Shown here: positions 16,666-25,185 of the stretch, one piece after another
How positions within the stretch are numbered: position 1 is the stretch's first letter
Layout of the letters: each line of letters starts with the position of its first letter
Assembly: GCF_019744875.1 (NCBI RefSeq)
Contig: NZ_JAIETU010000019.1
Span: 1-64,000 of the forward strand
Reading direction: 5' to 3'
Length of the DNA: 64,000 bases
From: Hyphomicrobium sp.
Lineage (GTDB): Bacteria > Pseudomonadota > Alphaproteobacteria > Rhizobiales > Hyphomicrobiaceae
Notes under the pieces: model-generated
The model's input: the letters and a program-made list of their open reading frames with translations, nothing else
What the model was told of the DNA's origin: nothing
Databases searched by the model: none
Translations under genes and position numbers: made by a program

Positions 16666-16705
16666 ATCGTCCGAGTGACACGCGAACGAGGGATCGGTTG
16701 CCCGG

Positions 16706-17476
16706 ATGTTTGACGATCGTTCTAGAGCAAGGCATTTGCTTAAGGGCTTTGACTTTGACTCTCAGTTGGCGGCGGTGAAGGTGCTGCTCAAGGATCTTCG
16801 CAAAGTCGACGAAGCGCATACGCAGAGGGTGAAAGAACTCAGCGCACTCGCTGATGCGGAAACAGGCGACGAGCATGGTTTCCCGTGTGCCGATGCCTAT
16901 GTCGACCTGTGCCACGAGGGGATCTACATGGCGGCGACGCACAGCATGGCCGCAGTAAGCATGCTCGCACCGCTGACCGAGGGTCTGTTTGTCGGCCTCT
17001 TTCGAGGGCTGGGAATTCGCGCAGAGAAAAAGGGCATGCCTGTCGGCATGGACGCCCGCAGGCGGGCGACGCCGGAACAGCTCTGGGACCCGCACTTTGT
17101 TTTCAAGCCCGGAAGCAAAGGCGAAAAGAGTATCGTCCGGGGGATCGAGCAGGTGGCTGTGTGCAGCGGCCTGGTTGAGCATTTGCCCAAAGACTACCTC
17201 ATCAAACTTGATGCGCTCTTTGCGTATCGCAACAAGATGCTGCATTGCGGGTTCGAGTGGCCGGAGGATGAGCGAGCCGCTTTCGCCAAGCGGCTCCCAG
17301 ACTGGCCGGTAGATTGGTTTCAGCTGGCGAGTATCAACGACAAGCCGTGGACCTTCTACATGAGCTGGAGCTTCATCGATTGCTGCATTGCGTTCGTCGA
17401 TGACATTCAGCTCGGCGCGGGCGCGTTCATTCGCAACGCGGACGGTACTCTCGGCGAAATTCTGCGCCGGCATTAA
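16706..17476 (+). CDS. Unknown protein with HEPN-like RNxxxH motif
   Basis: 256 mostly helical residues. LDALFAYRNKMLHCGFEW contains Arg175-Asn-x3-His180, the pattern of HEPN-type ribonucleases and of minimal nucleotidyltransferase partners. The surroundings (long helices before it) also fit a HEPN fold. HEPN proteins often act in toxin or phage-defence systems, which would suit this accessory region, but no partner gene is obvious. Assignment rests on a short motif. Confidence 0.65.
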   Translation: MFDDRSRARHLLKGFDFDSQLAAVKVLLKDLRKVDEAHTQRVKELSALADAETGDEHGFPCADAYVDLCHEGIYMAATHSMAAVSMLAPLTEGLFVGLFRGLGIRAEKKGMPVGMDARRRATPEQLWDPHFVFKPGSKGEKSIVRGIEQVAVCSGLVEHLPKDYLIKLDALFAYRNKMLHCGFEWPEDERAAFAKRLPDWPVDWFQLASINDKPWTFYMSWSFIDCCIAFVDDIQLGAGAFIRNADGTLGEILRRH

Positions 17477-17561
17477 TCTAATCGACTGCGAACCGGGCGT
17501 CATGACCACAGAACGAGTTATGTCGCCCGGTCCTGAGGGGAACTGCAAAATAGCGCGTTCG

Positions 17562-18212
17562 TTAGGCAACCTTCGCTGCAGGCGTTTCCTTGATCGGCTT
17601 CATCAAGAATTTGAAGTAGTCGTCCGCGATATCTCTTGCGACCTCAGGGAGCAGGCGCTCGATGGAGCCGACCATCGCGGAGCCCTGGTATATAGGCCTT
17701 CCGGGACCAGGATAGGATCGCGCCTGGAAACAAGCGAACATCGCTCGCGAGAGATCCGCATCGCGGCTGTCGTCGTGTCTGGAATCTTGCGAGATGCAGT
17801 CCCAGTGCAGTTCCGCGTATTTTGTGCGCATCTCGATCCGAATGTTCGGGATGTCACGACGTTTGCATTCGCGGAACCAGCGTTCGTTTGAGGCTCTGTC
17901 GCCACTTTTAAACTCGACCCAGGGGAGCAGCGGAACCGCTGTCGATCTGGGAATTCGTGAAAGCGCGCTCTCGTCAACGGCAAGGTAGCCAAGCTGCGCG
18001 AGCCGGCTCGAAAATCTATCTTGCACAAGCGATGCAATGGATGGGAACGCCACCACTTGCTTTGAGACGGCGAGCATTGACGCGTATGTGCGGAAATTTA
18101 GTGCAGCCGCGAATGCCTCGAGCCGATGAGAGGTTCGAACATCTGGCCATGCTTGGCGCACTTCAGCCTTGGCGAACTCGATGTTGTCGTCTGTGACAAG
18201 AAAAATCGGCAT
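17562..18212 (-). CDS. Unknown 216-residue protein
   Basis: Begins MPIFLVTDDNIEFAKAEVRQ and contains HRLEAFAAALNFRTYASML, a pattern seen in small accessory proteins that start with a helical bundle. No membrane segment or known catalytic motif is seen. It overlaps nothing and is convergent with the HEPN-like gene. No function is assigned. Confidence 0.65.
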   Translation of the reverse strand: MPIFLVTDDNIEFAKAEVRQAWPDVRTSHRLEAFAAALNFRTYASMLAVSKQVVAFPSIASLVQDRFSSRLAQLGYLAVDESALSRIPRSTAVPLLPWVEFKSGDRASNERWFRECKRRDIPNIRIEMRTKYAELHWDCISQDSRHDDSRDADLSRAMFACFQARSYPGPGRPIYQGSAMVGSIERLLPEVARDIADDYFKFLMKPIKETPAAKVA

Positions 18213-18466
18213 GCGATCGCTCCTGATTCTGGATCATCAGCCGCCGATTACATGATGATCCGAAGGAACGGATCACACCGATATGAAACGTGCTCCGTTA
18301 GACAGGGCGGCTAGTCAGGTGGAGCAACCAATCAGAATGCTATGCGATTCGGTTGGGCCGTCGCTATTGGCTTCGAGCAAGCAAGGGGTCCCGGCGGAAG
18401 GTGGTCGCCGGACCCGTCTGATGGTCTTTGGGCGCTCTCACTGCTATGCTGTGCCAGGGGGCTGAC

Positions 18467-19402
18467 ATGGGTTTCTTGGATTGGCTAAGCAGGAGAGAGA
18501 AGCCGCGTACCGGACCGTACGCGGAAGCTAGTTTCTTCCATATTCCGGACAGGGATTACTTTGGCTGGTACGCGACGTCACCGGACGGCGGGTTCACCCT
18601 GACCTGGCGCGATGCCAATGATGAGGGCACTCATGGCGGCGCGCGAGCATCCGGCATGGGGCGCTACTTTTTGCTGGCAGGCGACGCGATCATTGCCGAG
18701 GGGCAAATCGAGCGTCCGAATGACGGCAAGGTCGCGAGCGACGGCACATTCATCCTGAACGATTGGAGGTTCAACTCAGAGCTCGGAGGCGCCTTTTGCG
18801 CGTTTCGCGCTGACGGCAGCCCGATCGTATCGCAACGCTTCACCGCAAATCTGCTCAACAACGGCTTGTCGGCGAACGGTCGCCTTGCCGTCTGCCAAAC
18901 CTGTAATTCACACACTGACGATGCATCCGTCCTTGCTGTGTTCGACCTTACGCAGGGGCGCGAGATCGTGCGGTGGAAACCCGAGTCCGGATGGGCCGAG
19001 TCTTACGCATTTGCAGATGATGGACAGTCGATACGACTTTGCTATCCAGGCGGAGCGTCGCTCGCCTATAGCCTCGATGGTAGGTTCTTGGATCGGGACC
19101 TTTGGATTGAACGCAGTCTTGGCCGGGGCGACCTTGCCGTTATCCAGCAGCTAATCGACAGCGAGGACAAGAAGCCCTCCGCCGAACTGGCGCGCAGACT
19201 TGTGGCGGGGATCGACGTTGCGCTCAAAGCAACCAGCGACGATCACATTTGCGCCTGGGCCTACAAGCTTCGCGGAATTTCTCTTGAGGCCGAAAAGAAC
19301 TGGCCAGAAGCCTTGCGCTCCTATGATCTGGCGCTCGGATTGGATCCGAAGATTGGCGTCAAGCGCCGTGCCGATGCGCTGCGAAAGGCATCGAACAAGT
19401 AA
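18467..19402 (+). CDS. Unknown protein with C-terminal TPR-like helices
   Basis: 311 residues from the ATG at 18467. The first two thirds are beta-rich with several short repeats of the kind SPDGGFTLTWRD, SDGTFILNDW and ADDGQSIRLCY, like a small beta-propeller. The end (WAYKLRGISLEAEKNWPEALRSYDLALGLDP) is a TPR-type helical pair. Likely a protein-binding scaffold; no enzyme motif is visible. The 250 bases upstream hold no gene. Confidence 0.65.
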   Translation: MGFLDWLSRREKPRTGPYAEASFFHIPDRDYFGWYATSPDGGFTLTWRDANDEGTHGGARASGMGRYFLLAGDAIIAEGQIERPNDGKVASDGTFILNDWRFNSELGGAFCAFRADGSPIVSQRFTANLLNNGLSANGRLAVCQTCNSHTDDASVLAVFDLTQGREIVRWKPESGWAESYAFADDGQSIRLCYPGGASLAYSLDGRFLDRDLWIERSLGRGDLAVIQQLIDSEDKKPSAELARRLVAGIDVALKATSDDHICAWAYKLRGISLEAEKNWPEALRSYDLALGLDPKIGVKRRADALRKASNK

Positions 19403-19431
19403 AAACAGGGCTCGCGAATAGGTCAAAGGGG

Positions 19432-20229
19432 CTAGGGCAGGCGACGCAGGTACGAACGCGCCGTCACCAGCACCACATGCAATCGGAAAGCACTGTCGTC
19501 CTCGTCCGAAAGTCCCGCGTGTGCGCCTTGCGGATGCAGTCGCTTGTAGAGCCCATGTGTAAAGTCCTTGCCGTCGGTGCGCCATTCGTTGCGAGCAACG
19601 GACAGGAAGTCCTTCTGTCCGAGAAGGGTGAGACAGGCTTCGAAACCGATGGATTCCGCCGCACCGTAGAAGCCACGTCCGATATGGAGCAGTAAGCTTT
19701 CGAAAAAGGCGCGCAGCTGGGCATTGGCGGAGGCCCAGTTGCCTTGCCGGTGAGCGTCGATGGCTTGGTCGAGGTGCCCCAAGGGCTCGGTGAAATTGAG
19801 ATCCTTCAATCGCCGGTGCACCTCATCCTCGACGGCAGGCAAATCCAAGTCCAGCGGCACCATTGGTAGCAAGGTAACAGCGCTCGTATTGGCATCGACA
19901 TTCAGGCTGTAGCCATCCAACGCGAGGGCTCGCCGGAACACCGCGTCGGCATCGGATGGATAATGAGGATTGTATTGTTTGACCGCTTCCTCGACGAGCA
20001 CGGCCGACCGCGTTTTGTTTCCGTCGGCAGTCGGCAGAAGCGCCGCGGGCTCCTCGAGCACAAATTCTCCAACGGTTCTAGCTTTGATGGAGAGGTTGGG
20101 CGCCGACGCCGTGGGTATCTGCTTTTCGAGGCCGAACTTCAGAGCCAGAAGCGCAAATGCACCGTGACCGACGCGAGTGATGAGCTCGGTGGCAGCAATG
20201 ATGGTGGGTCGGCTAAAGGTAGCGGGCAT
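19432..20229 (-). CDS. Unknown 265-residue helical protein
   Basis: Start chosen at 20229 (MPATFSRPTIIAA); the frame extends to 20304 but adds a low-complexity head. The C-terminal half (RQGNWASANAQLRAFFESLLLHIGRG, then WRTDGKDFTHGLYKRLHPQGAH) looks like the helical domain common near abortive-infection and HEPN-like proteins, without a clear catalytic motif. It precedes the integrase on the same strand. Confidence 0.65.
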   Translation of the reverse strand: MPATFSRPTIIAATELITRVGHGAFALLALKFGLEKQIPTASAPNLSIKARTVGEFVLEEPAALLPTADGNKTRSAVLVEEAVKQYNPHYPSDADAVFRRALALDGYSLNVDANTSAVTLLPMVPLDLDLPAVEDEVHRRLKDLNFTEPLGHLDQAIDAHRQGNWASANAQLRAFFESLLLHIGRGFYGAAESIGFEACLTLLGQKDFLSVARNEWRTDGKDFTHGLYKRLHPQGAHAGLSDEDDSAFRLHVVLVTARSYLRRLP

Positions 20230-20419
20230 GGGGCTCCACAGCGGTTTTGGTGGGCTTGAGACCTCTGCGCGCCGTCCGTCAAAGAGTCTGAAGGACGAGA
20301 GCACCGAATTTCTTGAACGCGTGCCGATATTGCTCGCCCCAACCCGGTGATCACAAGCAGATAGGCGGAGCGGATCTGGTCAGTCCACGGCAATCAAGTA
20401 CCTCGGCAATGCGATCAAG

Positions 20420-21652
20420 CTATCCTAGTGCCTCGGCCTTGGCGGTCGGCTTGAACCGGAGCGGTCTTTTTTTCAGACGTGATTTGAGGCCGGGGGACGG
20501 GGATTGCTCTTGCATCGACAGAGCGATCAGATCGCCGGTGGCGTTGACGAGTTCGACGGCGCGGCTGTCGGAGACGTGGGCATAGATGGCAGTTGTTTCT
20601 TCGTCGGAATGACCGAGAAGTTTGCCCAGTACTCGCGTGGTACCACCGGCGTCGATAGCCTTGTTGCCGAACGAGTGGCGTAGGTCGTGCAATCTGAGAC
20701 CGGGCAGCTGCGCCAGAGTCCGAATGCGGTTCCAAGGTTTTGCGATGTTGACGAGGCTCCTGCCCGTGATGTGTCCGACAAACACGAAGGGATTACCTTT
20801 AACCTTTGGCAATCGAGCGAGCACGGCGAGGGCGTACCTATTTAGAAGAATGGATTTCGGCCCCGTCTTGCTGTCGGGGAGATTGAGGAGCATGCGCTGT
20901 TCGTCGACATAGGTCCATTTGAGCGAGAGCACTTCATTGCGCCGCGCACCTGAGAAGATGATCAGCCAGATGGCGGCGATGACATAGACACTCTCGGATT
21001 TGTCGCGCTCAAGGTGCCTGAGTGCGTCGCCCAGGCGTTTTGCTTCGTCCGGCGAGAGATATCGGTTTCGGTCGATTTCTTTGTAGCGTGCGATCCCTTT
21101 ACAGGGGTTTGAATCCTTGTCGCGCCATCCGCGCTCCATGGACCAAGTCATCAGTTTGGAGAGAGCTGTCAGGACGTTGTTGGCGTTGCGGGGGGTGGCG
21201 CCCATTTTTTCATGCATCGTCCTGACATCGGCCTGCGTCAGTGCATTGACGGTCTTTCGTTTGAAGCGCGGCGCCACGTGGAGTGTGAGCATCCGCTCGT
21301 ATTCTTCCTTGGTTCGAGGCTTGAGCCTCAAGCCGTATATCTCGATAAATTCTTTGACGGCGTCCTTCAGGAGGGGCGACGGGACGTCGGGTTGTTCGGG
21401 TTTGGGCTCGATGCCCTTGCGTGCGGCGAAGGCATAGTCTCTGGCGAGGTCGCGCGCCTTTTCTACGGTCAAGGTGCCTTGCTTGCCGAGGGTCAGGTAG
21501 CGCTGACGGCCTTTCACTCTCGTCTTGAGAAGGAAGGAGACGCTGCCATTGGCATTTCTGCGGGCATGGAAGCCCGGAACGTCCTTGTCCCAGATGATCT
21601 CTCCGGCCGTCAGCCGGCCAACACGATTGAGCGTGATCGGTGCATCTGACAT
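20420..21652 (-). CDS. int: Tyrosine integrase
   Basis: 410 residues. The N-terminal DUF4102-like arm-binding domain (FHARRNANGSVSFLLKTRV, KGRQRYLTLGKQG) is followed by the SAM-like core-binding domain and the catalytic domain with Arg in SGARRNEVLSL, HDLRHSFGNKA, LGHSDEETT and the nucleophile Tyr in AIYAHVS. All catalytic residues are present, so it should be active. Its start is 140 bases from a tRNA-Pro 3' remnant, the usual target type for this family. Confidence 0.95.
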   Translation of the reverse strand: MSDAPITLNRVGRLTAGEIIWDKDVPGFHARRNANGSVSFLLKTRVKGRQRYLTLGKQGTLTVEKARDLARDYAFAARKGIEPKPEQPDVPSPLLKDAVKEFIEIYGLRLKPRTKEEYERMLTLHVAPRFKRKTVNALTQADVRTMHEKMGATPRNANNVLTALSKLMTWSMERGWRDKDSNPCKGIARYKEIDRNRYLSPDEAKRLGDALRHLERDKSESVYVIAAIWLIIFSGARRNEVLSLKWTYVDEQRMLLNLPDSKTGPKSILLNRYALAVLARLPKVKGNPFVFVGHITGRSLVNIAKPWNRIRTLAQLPGLRLHDLRHSFGNKAIDAGGTTRVLGKLLGHSDEETTAIYAHVSDSRAVELVNATGDLIALSMQEQSPSPGLKSRLKKRPLRFKPTAKAEALG

Positions 21653-21674
21653 CGATAAAACCCCCGAAATCCGC

Positions 21675-21693
21675 TATACCACCCTTATACCAC
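21675..21693 (+). repeat. TATACCAC direct repeats at the integrase start
   Basis: TATACCAC occurs at 21675-21682 and 21686-21693, 11 bases apart, one helical turn. Such short repeats between int and att are typical arm or excisionase sites. Confidence 0.5.
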
Positions 21694-21795
21694 GGTGGAG
21701 TGAAGGCGAGGGTAGTACGGCGTGTCAACGGCACGTAACAAGCCATATTTAGCGGGGTTTTAGGGGGTGCAGAGTAGGGGAGGGTAGCGGGAATG

Positions 21796-21845
21796 CCAGT
21801 CTGGGGGACTGGGGGTCGGAGGTTCAAATCCTCTCGCTCCGACCA
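21796..21845 (+). other. tRNA-Pro(GGG) 3' remnant, probable attachment site
   Basis: The anticodon arm CCAGT-CTGGGGG-ACTGG (anticodon GGG), a T arm with loop TTCAAAT and the acceptor 3' strand CGCTCCG followed by ACCA are intact. No matching 5' acceptor strand (CGGAGCG) is found upstream, so this is not a full tRNA. A 3' half duplicated at the island end is the expected product of integration into a tRNA gene. Its direction places the integrated element to the left, with int inside. Confidence 0.78.
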
Positions 21846-21946
21846 ATATTTTCAAAGGCTTAATACGAAGCCTTCATCCTCAAAAATTGACGTGGGACGC
21901 ACATGGGACGCAAATCTCATGCGTTTCCTTGAGCGCACTTGGTTCG

Positions 21947-23083
21947 CTATGAGCGGCCCGCTGCTTGGTCCGGCATCTCTTCCGGCGAGGCCAGGCGATA
22001 GCTTGTGCTGCGGCCGCCGCCTGGATTCTGAACAAGAATGCCGCGCTCTACCAGTTCGCGAATATCGCGCAGTGCTGTGTCGGACGACGACTTGGTGATC
22101 TTGGCGTACTTGGATGTCGTCAGGTTGCCCTGGAAGCCGTCGAGAAGCCTGTTGATGATTGTTCGCTGGCGGTCGTTGATCGGCTTGCGGTTGATGGCCT
22201 CCCACGTCCTGGCTTTGATTGTCACCGCCGTCAGGGTGCCATCGGCGCGCGTGAGCGCGCGATCAAGACATGCCAGGAACCAGCTCAGCCAGGTTGTGAC
22301 ATCGAGCGTGCCGCGCTGCTGCGCTTCGAGCTGCTCGTAGTACTCCCTGCGCTCAGCCTCGATCTGAGAAGACATACTGTAGAAGCGGTTCCTGGTGCGG
22401 TCAGCTCTGGCGAGGGCCATGTCCGCGATGGCGCGCGCTATGCGGCCATTGCCATCCTCGAAAGGGTGAATGGTCACGAACCACAGATGAGCGAGGCCAG
22501 CCTTGAGAACAGGGTCCAGATCGCCTCCGGCATTGAACCACTCGACGAAGCGCGTCATCTCACCGTCGAGCCGATCGGCAGACGGCGCCTCGAAATGAAC
22601 GCGCTCGCGGCCAAAGGGGCCGGAGACAACCTGCATCGGTCCCGCTTCGATGGGACGCCACGCGCCGACGGCAATACGGTGCAGTCCGCTGCGGCCTGTT
22701 GGAAACAGGGCTGCATGCCAGCCGAACAAGCGTTCGGCAGTGAGGCGGCCCTCATAGTTCTGCGTGGCGTCGAGCATCATCTCGACAATGCCATCCACGT
22801 CTCGGCCGACCGGAATGTAGCCGCCGACATCCATACCAAGTCTGCGCGCAATCGATGAGCGCACTTCGTCGGCGTTGAGATCTTCCCCCTCGATGGCCGA
22901 GGATTTCACGACATCGGCCGTCAGTGTCCGGAGCGTGGCTTCGGCCTGCAGTTCAAAGCCCAAAGCCTCCATCCTACCCAGCAGGCGTCCCTGCCGGTGG
23001 CGCACTTCCGCCAGCGGCTTTTCAAGGGTCTGAGCCTCCCATGCGAAGGTCGGCCAGTCAGGTCTCTCGTGAATATAAGGCAT
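21947..23083 (-). CDS. Fic-family AMPylase-type protein with winged helix
   Basis: 378 residues from the ATG at 23083; an upstream extension to 23146 would read through the operators. The Fic core motif HPFEDGNGR is at 206-214, complete for nucleotidyl transfer. An inhibitory SSAIEGE at 61-67 before the core makes it a class II Fic that can hold itself inactive. The C-terminus (RQRTIINRLLDGFQ, TSSKYA-type winged helix) probably binds DNA. Fic proteins AMPylate Ser/Thr/Tyr of targets. It is divergent from the QatC-like operon, with palindromes between. Confidence 0.92.
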   Translation of the reverse strand: MPYIHERPDWPTFAWEAQTLEKPLAEVRHRQGRLLGRMEALGFELQAEATLRTLTADVVKSSAIEGEDLNADEVRSSIARRLGMDVGGYIPVGRDVDGIVEMMLDATQNYEGRLTAERLFGWHAALFPTGRSGLHRIAVGAWRPIEAGPMQVVSGPFGRERVHFEAPSADRLDGEMTRFVEWFNAGGDLDPVLKAGLAHLWFVTIHPFEDGNGRIARAIADMALARADRTRNRFYSMSSQIEAERREYYEQLEAQQRGTLDVTTWLSWFLACLDRALTRADGTLTAVTIKARTWEAINRKPINDRQRTIINRLLDGFQGNLTTSKYAKITKSSSDTALRDIRELVERGILVQNPGGGRSTSYRLASPEEMPDQAAGRS

Positions 23084-23179
23084 AATCACCGCATCTCCTG
23101 CGGCGATTATGCCAGTTAATCGCCGCAGAGGCAAGTATCGCCGCAATTAATGCGGCGAATGAGCTGTCCAATCACCGCA
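23083..23179. promoter_or_regulatory. Palindromic operator array between fic and the QatC-like operon
   Basis: Half-site TAATCRCCGCA recurs. TGCGGCGATTA (23099-23109) and TAATCGCCGCA (23117-23127) form a perfect 11-bp inverted pair around seven bases. TCGCCGCA (23138-23145) and TGCGGCGA (23151-23158) form a second palindrome around ATTAA. Variant halves with ATCACCGCA occur at 23085-23093 and 23171-23179. The winged helix of the Fic protein is the obvious candidate binder. Confidence 0.75.
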
Positions 23180-23240
23180 CAGGCCCGGATTTGACATTGG
23201 CAGACTATTTTGTAAGAATAGCTGACATGGAGATTCGATC

Positions 23241-23837
23241 ATGAGCGATGGACCGTTCAAAAGCCCTCTGCCGCAAGACTGCTGGCGACCCGTCCTGGAG
23301 CGGGCCGAGAACGAGGGATTCACGATCGAGCAGCTCCAAGAAGCCATCCCCCTCGCTCTGGCTGCAGAGTGCCGAGATTTGCCCGACGGGTTTCTTGACC
23401 GCGCCAAGCGCACCCTTGAAAGCGCCCGGCAGCCTTCGCTTGGTCTGCCGGATGAGACCAATGCGGTCGATGCCCTGGCGGATGCAGCCGAAGGCAATCC
23501 TCTGGCTCAGATACTGGCCCGCTGGGTTGAAGACGCTCTGGCCTCCAGCATCACCAGCGACGATGCCACGCTCGATGTGCTGACGGCGGCGCTCCGCCAG
23601 TGCTGGAGCGAGCGGGCGCGTTCCATGGAGGAGCATGCCCAGCGGGAAGCAACCGATCGGCATATTGCCCCGCGTGTGCGCGAGCGGCTCAACCACTCAG
23701 CGCCTTCGGATGAGCAGCTGAGGAAAGTCGCCAAAGGAATTCTTCGCGTGGAAGGGGAATCTGTCCCGCGGTCCGCTCCCAAGCATACCGAGATCGAGGA
23801 TGGCCCAGCCATCGAGAGTGGCGCCGATGAAACGTAA
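23241..23837 (+). CDS. Unknown protein, first gene of the QatC-like operon
   Basis: 198 residues, charged and helical, without a known domain. It starts MSDGPFKSPLPQDC and has long amphipathic helices (LQEAIPLALAAECRDLPDGF, TLDVLTAALRQCWSERARS). The end is acidic and looks disordered. Its stop overlaps the next start by 11 bases. In Qat and related antiphage operons a poorly conserved protein next to the QueC-like enzyme is its partner or substrate; this is only a parallel of position. Confidence 0.75.
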   Translation: MSDGPFKSPLPQDCWRPVLERAENEGFTIEQLQEAIPLALAAECRDLPDGFLDRAKRTLESARQPSLGLPDETNAVDALADAAEGNPLAQILARWVEDALASSITSDDATLDVLTAALRQCWSERARSMEEHAQREATDRHIAPRVRERLNHSAPSDEQLRKVAKGILRVEGESVPRSAPKHTEIEDGPAIESGADET

Positions 23838-25185
23838 CGGAGCCCCGCCCGTGAGAGCGATCGAAGTAGTTCCGCGCGGCGTTGCGAGCAGCGCCGGCTA
23901 TGGAGCCTGTGAAATCGGCACGCACATCAAGCTCGATCCCGAGCAGCTGGTTTCCTATCGGCTCGCGAAGTGGGAGCCAGTGATCGAGGATGCCCTCGTC
24001 GTCTGCGCGGCGATTGAATACTGCGACCGGCGTCAGAGCAGACCACAAAAGGCTTGGGGGCGCGAGTTTCCACTGCGTGTGCATGTCCACGAACCCGCGC
24101 GCTGGTCAGCACCGCAGGTTCAAAGCGCACTGGCGGCAGCTCTGCGCTGTCTGACCGGGGACGTATGGCGGCTTGAGTTCGTCCAGAGGCAGAAAGATCC
24201 AGAAGACATCATCCAAACGAACTTTGAGATTCCTGAGCCCAACTCGCTCATGATCCCGTTCAGCAATGGCATGGATTCCTGGGCTCTGTGGCAGCTCGTC
24301 AAAGAACAAAATCCTGTTCTGGTTCGGCTTGGAGGTGGGTCGAATAAGAGCCGTCGGCGCAGGGGAAAGCGTGAGGCGTTCGAGCGCATTCCCTTTCGAG
24401 TGCCAGATCAGGATTTCAAGGAGCGGTCAGGGCGGTCGCGAGGGTTCAAGTTTGCGATGGTCAGCGGCCTCGCTGCATATTTGTCCGGATCGACGAAAGT
24501 GATCGTCCCTGAAAGCGGGCAGGGTGCGCTGGGTCCTGTGCTCGTGACCCACCGTTACGGCGACTATCGCTCGCATCCCGTTTTCCTCAACAAGATGGAG
24601 AAGCTCTTTCGTGCGCTTCTCAACTATGAGCTTCGCTACGAGTTTCCGCGCCTGTGGTCGACGAAGGGGCAGACGCTGGCTGCGGCAGTAGCGAAGACCA
24701 AAGATGAGGGGTGGAGGAAGACGCGGTCCTGCTGGCAGAAGCCCCGGCAAATCCGTGTGGGAAAGAACCAGCCGCTGCGACAGTGCGGGTTTTGTGCCGC
24801 CTGCATCCTGCGCCGGATGAGCGTGCATGCCGCCGGTCTTGAAGAACCTGCGAACACGTACGCTTTTGAAAACGTGTCGGCAGCCACGCTCTCGGCGGGC
24901 ATGGCCGAAGGGTTCCCGGTCGATAGCTTGCATGGGAATCAGCATGCCTATGCCGTGGCAGGTGCCATGCATTTCGATCATCTGGCCGCACTCCGTCGGT
25001 CGGAGGATTCGGCCGTTCTGTCATTGCAGGCACGTGAGTTGGCGAGAGCGTTGGGTGAGGATGAAGTGAGCGTGAAGCAGAAGCTTGACGGACTATTGGC
25101 GCAACACGAAGCGGAGTGGGACGCGTTTCTCAAGTCGCTCGCACCCGGATCATTCATCCGGCAGCGGAGCGCGGGGGTGTCATGA
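23827..25185 (+). CDS. QueC/QatC-like PP-loop protein
   Basis: 452 residues from the ATG at 23827, inside the end of the previous gene. The N-terminal 140 residues (EYCDRRQSRPQ, ARWSAPQVQSALAAALRCLTGDVWRLEF) resemble the extra domain of QatC-type proteins. The PP-loop follows as SNGMDS at 146-151, in place of the canonical SGGxDS, so the first Gly is Asn. Cys302, Cys320, Cys323 and Cys326 match the zinc site of QueC, which makes 7-cyano-7-deazaguanine. QueC-like proteins also serve in antiphage operons. No queuosine genes are nearby, so a defence or protein-modifying role is more likely. Confidence 0.8.
   Translation: MKRNGAPPVRAIEVVPRGVASSAGYGACEIGTHIKLDPEQLVSYRLAKWEPVIEDALVVCAAIEYCDRRQSRPQKAWGREFPLRVHVHEPARWSAPQVQSALAAALRCLTGDVWRLEFVQRQKDPEDIIQTNFEIPEPNSLMIPFSNGMDSWALWQLVKEQNPVLVRLGGGSNKSRRRRGKREAFERIPFRVPDQDFKERSGRSRGFKFAMVSGLAAYLSGSTKVIVPESGQGALGPVLVTHRYGDYRSHPVFLNKMEKLFRALLNYELRYEFPRLWSTKGQTLAAAVAKTKDEGWRKTRSCWQKPRQIRVGKNQPLRQCGFCAACILRRMSVHAAGLEEPANTYAFENVSAATLSAGMAEGFPVDSLHGNQHAYAVAGAMHFDHLAALRRSEDSAVLSLQARELARALGEDEVSVKQKLDGLLAQHEAEWDAFLKSLAPGSFIRQRSAGVS

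Noticed and set aside
21760-21845. A complete tRNA-Pro gene.
   Set aside because: The 5' acceptor strand and a proper D arm are missing; only the 3' part is tRNA-like.
23827-25185. Genuine queuosine-pathway QueC.
   Set aside because: The protein is about twice the usual length, has an altered PP-loop and sits with peptidase and PIN genes, without queD, queE or queF.
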